Assembly (NCBI GenBank): GCA_026770585.1
Contig: MU646834.1
Location: 142,535-155,985 of the forward strand
DNA length: 13,451 bases
Direction: 5' to 3'
From: Baffinella frigidus
Lineage: Eukaryota > Cryptophyceae > Cryptomonadales > Baffinellaceae
The first letter of the stretch is position 1. Each line of letters opens with the position of its first letter. The position numbers and the translations under genes were made by a program. Below are positions 6,411 to 11,717 of this stretch, in pieces. Below the pieces are notes generated by a model. The model was not told the origin of the DNA, made no database searches, and saw nothing but the letters and a program-made list of their open reading frames with translations.

Positions 6411-6510
6411 TCTCTCAAGTGGCGAGGCGGTCCAAATAGACCCCCTGAGGTCCTAGGCAGGTCCCAGGGTCCTACGGTAGGGCGTATGAGCCTTCTCGCC
6501 ACGTAGGGGG
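6411..6510 (-). mobile_element. MITE family B, copy B2 (100 bp)
   Basis: TCTCTCAAGTGGCGAG at the left and CTCGCCACGTAGGGGG at the right, in the opposite orientation to B1. Its right-hand TA (6511-6512) is at the same time the left TA of B3, so two elements abut on one dinucleotide. Confidence 0.8.
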
Positions 6511-6512
6511 TA

Positions 6513-6613
6513 TCCCTTAAGTGGCCAGTAGGCTCGTACACCCTATCGTAGGGCCCTAGGACTTGCCTACGATCTCTTTGCGGTCAAATTTGACCGCGTG
6601 GCCACTTAAGGGG
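6513..6613 (+). mobile_element. MITE family B, copy B3 (101 bp)
   Basis: TCCCTTAAGTGGCCAGTAGG at the left and gtggccacttaagggg at the right, TA at 6511-6512 and 6614-6615. The centre gcggtcaaatttgaccgc is a perfect small palindrome. Confidence 0.85.
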
Positions 6614-6660
6614 TACGCACGTTTCTCGCGCGCGCGGGCGTGTGGTGGTATCGATCAAGG

Positions 6661-6750
6661 TTCTCACATGGTGGCAAGCTCCCCGCGACGTTCTCGCTGC
6701 CCGAGCCGTCGATCGGCGCCGTCTTGCAATTCTACGATCAAGGCAAGTAG
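6661..6750 (+). CDS. ISP terminal exon copy e6
   Basis: FSHGGKLPATF then SLPEPSIGAVLQFYDQGK and TAG at 6748-6750. Relative to e4 it has V to A after KLP and otherwise silent differences (ctc to ctg, cag to caa, gac to gat). The intact tail agagtgagacctttctttct follows. Upstream of GGK it does not match e4, so the 5' part has been replaced. Confidence 0.42.
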   Translation, partial: FSHGGKLPATFSLPEPSIGAVLQFYDQGK

Positions 6751-6784
6751 AGTGAGACCTTTCTTTCTGCGATCACGCCAAGTA

Positions 6785-6901
6785 CAGGGGTACCTCGCTC
6801 ATAGGAAACGCCCACCCCCCTAGGACCATCATAGGGCCCTAGGCATAGGCCTACTGTAGGGTCCTAGAGGGGGGCGGTTTCTTATGAACGAGGTACCCCT
6901 G
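6785..6901. mobile_element. MITE family A, copy A3 (117 bp)
   Basis: Typical A terminal repeats. Left TA at 6783-6784; the right duplication has decayed to CA (6902-6903). The left flank gatcacgccaagTA resembles the exon tail gatcaaggcaagTA, so this is a second insertion at the equivalent of the stop-codon TA. Confidence 0.85.
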
Positions 6902-6932
6902 CACGGTCGTCCTAGATTTGCCCACCCCCCTA

Positions 6933-7049
6933 CAGGGGTACCTCGATTACAAGAAAACGCCTCCCTGTAGGACCCTACAGTAGGGCTATGCCTAGGGCCC
7001 TATGGTCGTCCTAGGGGGGTGACGTTTTCTTGTAATCGAGGTATCCCTG
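6933..7049. mobile_element. MITE family A variant subfamily, copy A4 (117 bp)
   Basis: TA-flanked (6931-6932, 7050-7051). It starts CAGGGGTACCTCG like family A, but both arms then change together: the left reads ctcgattacaagaaaacg and the right reads cgttttcttgtaatcgag, where other copies have ctcgctcataagaaacc. Matched arm changes mark a separate subfamily. At 7052-7082 there is a fragment (accatcatagggcc...gtacccctgTA) of another A right end. Confidence 0.8.
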
Positions 7050-7114
7050 TAGGACCATCATAGGGCCAGGAGTACCCCTGTAGCGAGAGACCTCTCGACC
7101 TGTACGATGCAGTC

Positions 7115-7163
7115 ATCGAAAGAGAGAGGTCCACTTGACTCAAGTGGACATCTCTCTTTCGAT
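7115..7163. repeat. Near-perfect 49-bp hairpin
   Basis: ATCGAAAGAGAGAGGTCCAC followed by TTGA-C-TCAA and the inverse arm ending TCTCTCTTTCGAT; a single mismatch in 24-bp arms. Not TA-flanked. Confidence 0.7.
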
Positions 7164-7195
7164 TGTTAGGTCCCGATCTTACGGGGCATGGAACA

Positions 7196-7364
7196 AAACC
7201 CACCCCAAGATGGCAAGCAACACGGTTTAAATTGCATGGCCTCGGCCATGAATATCGAACATTCTAGAACATTCCAGACGCCCTCACTCGAGAGACCTTC
7301 AATGGTTGATACATCTGCCCCACCACAGCCGCCACGCATTTCCCCCCTGGAGAGCCTTAACCCT
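7196..7364. other. Spacer with an H-like fragment
   Basis: About 7196-7232 (aacccaccccaagatggcaa ... cggtttaaattg) matches the right arm of palindrome H at 11718-11860. The rest (cattctagaacattccagac and on) is unassigned; its open frame is short and unrecognised. Confidence 0.5.
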
Positions 7365-7366
7365 TA

Positions 7367-7484
7367 CAGGGGTACCTCGCTCATAAGAAAGCGCCTCCTC
7401 GTAGGACCCTACAGTAGGCCTATGCCTAGGGCCCTATGGTGGTCCTAGGGGGGGGGGGCGTTTCTTATGAGCGAGGTACCCCTG
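7367..7484. mobile_element. MITE family A, copy A5 (118 bp)
   Basis: Typical A ends with TA at 7365-7366 and 7485-7486. The flanks join to cccTTAaccctcaaccc, so the target was telomere-like repeat. The frame through it reads YRGTSLIRKRLLVGPYSRPM, the same peptide type as A2. Confidence 0.88.
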
Positions 7485-7486
7485 TA

Positions 7487-7519
7487 ACCCTCAACCCTCA
7501 ACCCTCAACCCTAACCCAG
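7487..7519 (+). repeat. Telomere-like C-rich tract ending at an acceptor
   Basis: aaccctcaaccctcaaccct then aacccag|GGGCGCG. It stands immediately before the open exon at 7520, as in the ISP array. Confidence 0.65.
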
Positions 7520-7893
7520 GGGCGCGTGGTTCTAGCACGTTTGTGTACGTGGACTCCAACATGTTGAACAACCCCAAATGCATCAGCATGGCGTACATGG
7601 GCATCGTCAGTCCCGATCGTGTTCTAGAGCCGATGCTCTTCGTGTCGTTCGTCATGACTTTGATACCCTTCATGAAGTACGCCGACCCGCCGCGACCCGC
7701 ATTGGCAGTGGGTATGATAGGCCAGGCGCTGAGCTCAACGTATATCACTTCGGATGCGACTATGAGGTTGACTAACCCCCAGGACACCCCGCAGGTCAGG
7801 ACAGAGGCCATGAACAGGCTAATCATATCCAACGGGAATACCGCTGTGATTCCGGGCGTCGCTACCATAATGATGTTCACTACGGATATCGGG
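7520..7893 (+). CDS. Internal exon of an unrecognised membrane protein, interrupted by MITE B4
   Basis: Open from the aacccag acceptor: ...STFVYVDSNMLNNPKCISMA, VSPDRVLEPMLFVSFVMTLI, a Pro-rich loop YADPPRPALAVGMIGQALSS, then TPQVRTEAMNRLIISNGNTA and VIPGVATIMMF. Two hydrophobic segments (about residues 43-56 and 110-121 of the exon) suggest membrane spans. I prefer the plus strand over the 142-residue antisense frame because third positions are strongly GC-rich and it follows an acceptor. No family is recognised. If B4 and one TA are removed the frame continues GYVVLASTQEL to TAG at 8108-8110; alternatively GGTATC at the B4 edge serves as a 5' splice site. Function unknown. Confidence 0.55.
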
Positions 7894-7895
7894 TA

Positions 7896-7996
7896 TCTCT
7901 TAAGTGCCCATGCCGCCAAATTTGACGGCCAAGAGGTCCTAGGCAGGTCCTAGGGCCCTACCGTAGGGCGTATGAGCCTACTGGTCACTTAAGAGA
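7896..7996 (-). mobile_element. MITE family B, copy B4 (101 bp) in an open exon
   Basis: TCTCTTAAGTG at the left and cacttaagaga at the right, TA at 7894-7895 and 7997-7998. It lies inside the reading frame of the membrane-protein exon after ...TTDIG. Its inverted-orientation core matches B1 and B3. Confidence 0.85.
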
Positions 7997-7998
7997 TA

Positions 7999-8110
7999 CG
8001 TTGTGTTGGCATCCACGCAGGAGCTTACCCCAATTACAGTCGACCTATTGGCCCGAGGCGGGCTCGTCCTGGCCTCGGTGGGGGTGCATACAGGGCCGCC
8101 GTGTTGGTAG
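7999..8110 (+). pseudogene. Exon continuation or separate exon, copy 1 of a duplicated segment
   Basis: The segment 8018-8110 (caggagcttaccccaattac onward) recurs at 8549-8640 with few differences. All three plus frames are open over most of it, so the true frame is unclear. The frame in phase with the MITE-excised upstream exon ends TAG at 8108-8110, and the GAYPNYSRPIGPRRARPGLG frame is the alternative. ccacgcag|GAGC is a possible acceptor. Confidence 0.35.
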
Positions 8111-8112
8111 CA

Positions 8113-8175
8113 ACAAAGGTCTCACTCTACTTGACTTGATCGAACAAAGGTCTCACTCTACTTGACTTGATCGTA
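8113..8175 (-). pseudogene. Two minus-strand relics of the ISP exon tail
   Basis: Two 31-bp tandem units (tctcactctacttgacttga and on). Reverse-complemented, the outer one reads TAC GAT CAA GTC AAG TAG, that is YDQVK-stop, against YDQGK-stop in e4-e6, followed by the same agtgagacct tail. They serve as the empty-site reference for MITE A2. Confidence 0.55.
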
Positions 8176-8183
8176 CAAATCCA

Positions 8184-8283
8184 TCCCTGAAGTGGCGAGT
8201 GGGCTCATACGCCCTACCGTAGGGTCCTAGGACCTGCCTAGGGCGAGTTAGGGTGAATATTCACCCTCTGGGCACTTACGGGG
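8184..8283 (+). mobile_element. MITE family B, copy B5 (100 bp, variant centre)
   Basis: TCCCTGAAGTGGCGAGTGGG at the left and gggcacttacgggg at the right. The left TA has decayed to CA; the right TA (8284-8285) is shared with B6. The GGCCGTCAAATTTGA sub-palindrome is replaced by agggtgaatattcaccct, itself palindromic. Confidence 0.75.
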
Positions 8284-8285
8284 TA

Positions 8286-8386
8286 TACCTTAAGTGGCCA
8301 TGCCGTCAAATTTAACGGCCAAGAGGTCCTAGGCAGGTCCTAGGGCCCTACGGTAGGGCGTATGAGCCTACTGGCCACTTAAGGGA
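8286..8386 (-). mobile_element. MITE family B, copy B6 (101 bp)
   Basis: Abuts B5 on a shared TA. TACCTTAAGTGGCCATG at the left and ctggccacttaaggga at the right; right TA at 8387-8388. Second case of two B elements sharing one TA. Confidence 0.82.
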
Positions 8387-8445
8387 TATACGCCTCGACA
8401 CTCAGTTGTTCCGATGTTTACTCCACAAGGCTCGTGCAGCCCTTA

Positions 8446-8546
8446 TCCCTCAAGTGGCCAGTAGGCTCATACGCCCTACCGTAGGGCCCTAGGACCTGCC
8501 TAGGACCTCTTGCGGGTCAGATTTGACCAGCTCGCCACTCAAGGGA
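8446..8546 (+). mobile_element. MITE family B, copy B7 (101 bp)
   Basis: TCCCTCAAGTGGCCAGTAGG at the left and ctcgccactcaaggga at the right, TA at 8444-8445 and 8547-8548. The right TA joins GGAGCTT, forming taG|GAGC at the start of the duplicated exon segment, where the other copy has cag|GAGC. Confidence 0.85.
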
Positions 8547-8548
8547 TA

Positions 8549-8640
8549 GGAGCTTACCTCAATTACAGTCGACCTATTGGCCCGAGGCGGGCTCGTCCTG
8601 GCCTCGGCGGGGGTGCATACATGGCGGCCGTGTTGGTAGT
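8549..8640 (+). pseudogene. Duplicated exon segment, copy 2
   Basis: Matches 8021-8110 almost base for base. The frame GAYLNYSRPIGPRRARPGLG continues through the next MITE fragment; the other frame ends at TAG as in copy 1. Start and frame are uncertain. It is followed by gatctcactctg and a truncated A element. Confidence 0.35.
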
Positions 8641-8658
8641 AATAAAGATCTCACTCTG

Positions 8659-8680
8659 CAGGGGTACCTCGCTCATAAGG
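8659..8680 (+). mobile_element. Truncated family A terminal repeat (A6)
   Basis: Only the left end, caggggtacctcgctcataa plus gg, remains. The preceding tctcactctg is the reverse complement of the exon tail cut exactly at the stop-codon TA (now TG), so this is a third A insertion at that position. Confidence 0.65.
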
Positions 8681-8732
8681 TCCTCGCACCGACGATCAGG
8701 TGGCTTTCACAGAAATGACCTGCGCACACCCG

Positions 8733-8766
8733 AGTTTAGGGTTTAGGGACTTTAGGGTTGCGGTTT
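8733..8766. repeat. Short G-rich telomere-like tract
   Basis: gtttagggtttagggacttt then agggttgcggtttcaggg. It separates two cagaaatgacctgcgc / cagaaacgacctgcgc direct repeats (about 8710 and 8779). Confidence 0.6.
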
Positions 8767-8879
8767 CAGGGACTTTACAGAAACGACCTGCGCGCAACCG
8801 GGTGAGACGCCCCGTTACGACGGTTGGCTAAAGTTAATTCAACGGTTGACTGATCCAGGCAGGGTATGATCGTGGGCGG

Positions 8880-9207
8880 CTAGTGGCTATACGTCTGCGC
8901 CTTTCAGCCTAGCCTCAACCTTGGGGTGATTTTACAGTGAATTCACTGGAGAGCTAAACGCGATCCTATTCCAGGCTCCAAGAACGGGCCTGGAATACCC
9001 CACCGAACAACAGAACCCCCGCCACACAAGCTAACCCTAAACCCTTTACCCACCACGAGCCTCTGCACTGGAGAGCTTAACGCGATCCGAACGCAAACAT
9101 GCTTTCTCTGCAGATCCCTTCTACGGAACGGCGTTTCGTTGGCGTATGTTGGGAGAAATTAAAACCTAAAGGACCTAAAGGCACTGTCTCAGACGTATAG
9201 CCACTAG
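8880..9207. mobile_element. Element K (328 bp) with perfect 18-bp terminal inverted repeats
   Basis: CTAGTGGCTATACGTCTG at 8880-8897 and its exact reverse complement at 9190-9207. If TA is the target duplication, the element is GTGGCTATACG...CGTATAGCCAC, matching the TA preference of A and B. Inside are a TATTCCAGGC/GCCTGGAATA hairpin (8967-8997), a short telomere-like stretch (about 9030-9048) and an inverted R unit (about 9056-9180). No transposase frame. Confidence 0.65.
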
Positions 9208-9277
9208 GGGATAAGTACAGTCGTGGGTTATCGCAGTGGGGGCGTGCACGTTGCTCTGGTGTGGTGCGTCAGGGGTA

Positions 9278-9395
9278 CAGGGGTACCTCGCTCATAAGAA
9301 ACCGCCCCCCCCCCTAGGACCACCATAGGGCACTAGGCATAGCCCTACTGTAGGGTCCTAGGGGGGGGCAGTTTCTTATGAGCGAGGTACCCCTG
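9278..9395. mobile_element. MITE family A, copy A7 (118 bp)
   Basis: Typical A ends with TA at 9276-9277 and 9396-9397, in a gTAg context so the insert is bounded by GT and AG. It is followed by two aggggtatctcgagaac repeats (about 9399-9442) whose sequence overlaps that of the A terminal repeat. Confidence 0.88.
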
Positions 9396-9514
9396 TAGAG
9401 GGGTATCTCGAGAACGACAGGGGTAGGGGTATCTCGAGAACAAGGACACCGTTGGAGCGGGAAAGAGCTCTTCCCAAAACTGAGACAGAGCTAGGACAAT
9501 ACATGCATATGCTA

Positions 9515-9615
9515 TCCCTTAAGTGGCGGGTAGGCTCATACGCCCTACCGTAGGGCCGTAGGACCTGCCTAGGACCTCTTGGAGGTCAATTTTGACCCCC
9601 TCGCCACTTGAGGGA
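9515..9615 (+). mobile_element. MITE family B, copy B8 (101 bp)
   Basis: TCCCTTAAGTGGCGGGTAGG at the left and ctcgccacttgaggga at the right, TA at 9513-9514 and 9616-9617. It is inserted in AT-rich repeat: the paralogous unit gcTATAcaatacatg at about 9814 gives the unoccupied form. Confidence 0.85.
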
Positions 9616-9629
9616 TACAATGCATGTTC

Positions 9630-9674
9630 CTGGCATTTGGCGAGCGGGAGCACGTCCTTAAGCTTCGTCTTCAT
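9630..9674 (-). pseudogene. V-exon copy V0 (3' part only)
   Basis: Minus strand reads MKTKLKDVLPLAKCQ, aligning with the end of V1 (VKTKLKGILPLAKCQ). The 5' half is replaced by the AT-rich minisatellite. Confidence 0.42.
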
Positions 9675-9831
9675 ACGCTATAAAATACATGTATAGGATA
9701 CACAATACATGTATATGCTATATAATACATATATACGCTATATATTATATGTATAGGTTGTATAATACATGCAGAGACTATAAAATACATGTATAGATTA
9801 TACAATACATATAAGCTATACAATACATGTA
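9675..9831. repeat. AT-rich minisatellite, about 27-bp period
   Basis: About six units of ctataNaatacatgtatagg type. Minus-strand translation gives repeated Tyr/Ile/Met peptides that I regard as non-coding. It connects V0 and V1. Confidence 0.75.
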
Positions 9832-9832
9832 C

Positions 9833-9919
9833 CTGGCACTTGGCGAGCGGAAGGATGCCCTTGAGCTTCGTCTTCACGTCCTCCACCGACAAGTTCGTGG
9901 ACACGACCACCTTAAAATC
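9833..9919 (-). CDS. V-exon copy V1 (29 codons)
   Basis: Minus strand: DFKVVVSTNLSVEDVKTKLK then GILPLAKCQ. The best-preserved copy of a repeated exon. The pattern beta-strand (KVVV), turn, then helix (SVEDVKTKLK) resembles the ITLEV...TIENVKAKIQ stretch of ubiquitin-like folds; this is an inference from pattern only. The ORF runs on into minisatellite sequence. A relic or an internal exon of a minus-strand gene; no start or full domain found. Confidence 0.45.
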
Positions 9920-9922
9920 GGG

Positions 9923-10077
9923 GGAGCAATTATTAATTAGTACCACGAACATAAATGGACCGTTCGGCTAAGTCCACTGAGTGGTTGGTTCTTTCTGTCA
10001 GTCAACACGGACAAGGTCTTGAGCTTCGTCTTCACGTCCTCCACGGACAGGTTCGTGGACACGACCACCTGGAAGTT
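9923..10077 (-). repeat. Direct-repeat block 1 containing V-exon copy V2
   Basis: gagcaattattaattagtac ... ggaccgttcggct ... gagtggttggtt ... caacacggaca runs into V2 (10018-10077, minus: NFQVVVSTNLSVEDVKTKLK). The same block recurs at about 10665-10805. V2's frame continues TLSVLTDRKNQPLSGLSRTV and stops at 9937-9939. Differences from V1 inside the exon are mostly silent. Confidence 0.55.
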
Positions 10078-10153
10078 TTCGAAAGTTGACGGATTTGCAC
10101 CACAGGCCCAGATTGGAGGGTGGTGAAGCAGGTTATTTACACAGCACCACGAT

Positions 10154-10251
10154 CTTCCCGCGAGATCCCTCAAAAGTTAGCGGCACTTTTGCGAAACATA
10201 ATTAAAAGTTGGTCCACAAAAGTGCCTCTGACTTTTGGGGGGTCTTCCGGG
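10154..10251. mobile_element. Inverted-repeat element J (about 98 bp)
   Basis: Left ttcccgcgagatccctcaaa agttagcggcacttttg pairs with right caaaagtgcctctgactttt ggggggtcttccgggaa, with a few mismatches. On the right it borders caccttgaaaaacggg, another FKV-like exon start on the minus strand. Boundaries approximate. Confidence 0.55.
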
Positions 10252-10261
10252 AACACCTTGA

Positions 10262-10573
10262 AAAACGGGTCATAAAAATATTTTGGTACCTGAGGCGGGC
10301 CCGTCCGGAGAAAAAACAACGCAAATAATCAACTTTCGGCAAAAATTCAGGGGGATCGACGACAACTTTTGGTCTGCTTCAGCACCCTCCCAGATTGTCA
10401 ACTTTAGAATAGCCTGTGACCCGAGTGAGGCAGAGCCGCTGTCGAGCCAACTCGGCACATATAAGACAGTCAAGACCGGGATTCTGGTCCTGGCTTTTCA
10501 TTTTAAAAGTCCATTTCCTTCAGGATTCAGGTTCAAGTTTTTAAAATTGTGTCCCGTCCTCGCTCGGTAGCGG
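10262..10573. other. Unassigned region between J and the V copies
   Basis: Contains ctgaggcgggcccgtccgga, similar to an inner part of the G arm, and tcaactttcgg / gtcaactttag motifs. A 95-codon plus frame (10283-10570) has no start context or recognisable domain. Confidence 0.5.
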
Positions 10574-10612
10574 CTAGGCCGCGGACAGGTGCGTGGACAC
10601 GACCACCTTGAA
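10574..10612 (-). pseudogene. V-exon fragment V4
   Basis: Minus: FKVVVSTHLSAA then TAG. It matches V1 for ten residues and then stops. Confidence 0.4.
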
Positions 10613-10664
10613 ACCGGGGGATGGTGGAGTGTCAAAACGGAGGTTAATAACATGTCTTTGTACC

Positions 10665-10805
10665 GAGCAATTATTAATTAGTACCACGAACATAAATGGA
10701 CCGTTCGGCTCAGCCAGCTGAGTGGTTGGTTCCCTCTGTCAACACGGACACGTTCTTGCGCTTCGTCTTCACGTCCGCCAGGGACAGGTTCGTGGACACG
10801 ACCAC
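10665..10805 (-). pseudogene. Direct-repeat block 2 with V-exon copy V3
   Basis: Minus frame VVVSTNLSLADVKTKRKNVS then VLTEGTNHSAG and TGA. The codon before VVV is TAG where other copies have AAG; this also creates CCCCTTTTTTTTAG|GTGG, the only textbook polypyrimidine acceptor in the array. It could be a nonsense mutation or a splice site with a shifted exon start. Confidence 0.45.
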
Positions 10806-10920
10806 CTAAAAAAAAGGGGCAGGATTTGGAGCAGGAGATTCAGAAATTTAGAGAAGAGCATCTAGTAAAAAAGTGCACCTCAACTACATTTATGGCGAGC
10901 CCGGTTTTACTCAGGCAGAG

Positions 10921-10953
10921 CTAAAAGTTGGTGGGCGCGGCCACCTTGAATCC
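10921..10953 (-). pseudogene. V-exon start fragment V5
   Basis: Minus: GFKVAAPTNF then TAG. On the minus strand it is preceded by the long telomere-like tract at 10960-11098. Confidence 0.35.
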
Positions 10954-10959
10954 GGGCAG

Positions 10960-11092
10960 TACTTTATGGTTTATGGTTTATGGTTCATGGTTTATGGGTT
11001 ATGGTTTATGGTTCAGGGTTTAGGGTTTAGAGTCTAGGGTTTATGGTTTAGGGTTCCTGGGTTCCTGGGTTTATGGTTTAGGGCTTAGGGTT
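10960..11092 (-). repeat. Telomere-like tract (TTTATGG/TTTAGGG)
   Basis: Degenerate TTTATGG, TTCATGG and TTTAGGG units, G-rich on plus and so C-rich on the minus coding strand of the V exons. The TTTATGG variant dominates the left half. Confidence 0.75.
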
Positions 11093-11211
11093 TTAGGGGA
11101 GCACCTTGAATCTGGGTTTATGGTTTAGGGTTTCTGGGTTTATGGTTTAGGGTTTCTGGGTTTATGGTTTAGGGTTTCTGGGTTCATGGTTTAGGGGAGC
11201 ACCTTGAATCC
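11093..11211 (-). repeat. Two V-exon starts (V6, V7) alternating with telomere-like units
   Basis: Minus: aaacccag|ATTCAAGGTG at V6 (11093-11113, RFKVLP-stop) and ccccggATTCAAGGTG at V7 (11191-11211, GFKVLP-stop), separated by three gggtttatggtttagggttt-like units. In V6 an exon start directly follows a CAG that ends a C-rich telomere-like tract. Confidence 0.5.
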
Positions 11212-11233
11212 GGGGCGCACCGCGCACACGCCG

Positions 11234-11534
11234 CTCTCCTCGTCTGCTTCTCGGTACACCTGTGCACCAAAAAAACGTTGAAGCGCACAACCAAATACGT
11301 GGAAGTGCGTCACCAAAACCGTGAAAGCGCGTCAATACGGTTTTGGTTTTAGGAACACGCAAGGCAGTCACGACCGACCGTCTGGCTTCGGCGTCCGCGT
11401 GACCGGTCACGCGGGCGTTCACGAGCCTGCCGGCGGGGCTGTTCCACGTCACCAAAACCGTGAAAGCGCGTCAATACGAAAGCCTTTTCACTGTGGGTGA
11501 ACTGTTGTGCGGACATGTTCTCACACTCGCTCCC
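11234..11534 (+). repeat. S-block 1 (long direct repeat)
   Basis: 11284-11339 recurs at 12284-12339, and 11447-11534 recurs at about 12307-12394. Includes hairpin CCAAAACCGT...ACGGTTTTGG (11313-11346) and a perfect 20-bp palindrome CCGCGTGACCGGTCACGCGG (11395-11414). Within it ccaaaaccgtgaaagcgcgt occurs twice. Confidence 0.75.
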
Positions 11535-11672
11535 TCCCTCTCTCTCTCTCTCTCTCTCTCAATAACGTGTGGTTTCCCTGTCTCTCTCTCTCTCTCTCGC
11601 GCGCGCTCTCTCTCTCAATCAATCGCGTGTGGTTTTTCGTTCTCTGTCTTTCTCTCTCTCTCTCTGAGATCT
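11535..11672 (+). repeat. CT microsatellite with ACGTGTGG spacers
   Basis: CT runs interrupted by caataacgtgtggtttccct and caatcgcgtgtggtttttcg. The same unit with CACGTG cores recurs at 12398-12510 and inverted at 13197-13451. Ser-Leu frames here are artefacts. Confidence 0.8.
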
Positions 11673-11717
11673 CCTCGTCCGCTTCCCGGGTGAACTGTCG
11701 TAAGCACACTAGTGTCC

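Noticed and set aside
7491-7919. 142-codon antisense ORF with hydrophobic stretches
   Set aside because: It overlaps the plus exon at 7520-7893, which has GC-rich third positions and an acceptor; the antisense frame begins within MITE B4 and ends in telomere-like repeat.
6278-8546. CRISPR array because of regularly recurring palindromes
   Set aside because: The repeats are 100-118 bp inverted-repeat elements with TA duplications in both orientations and irregular spacing, in eukaryotic sequence.
9675-9831. Promoter TATA cluster
   Set aside because: The TATA words belong to a 27-bp minisatellite and no gene start follows on either strand.
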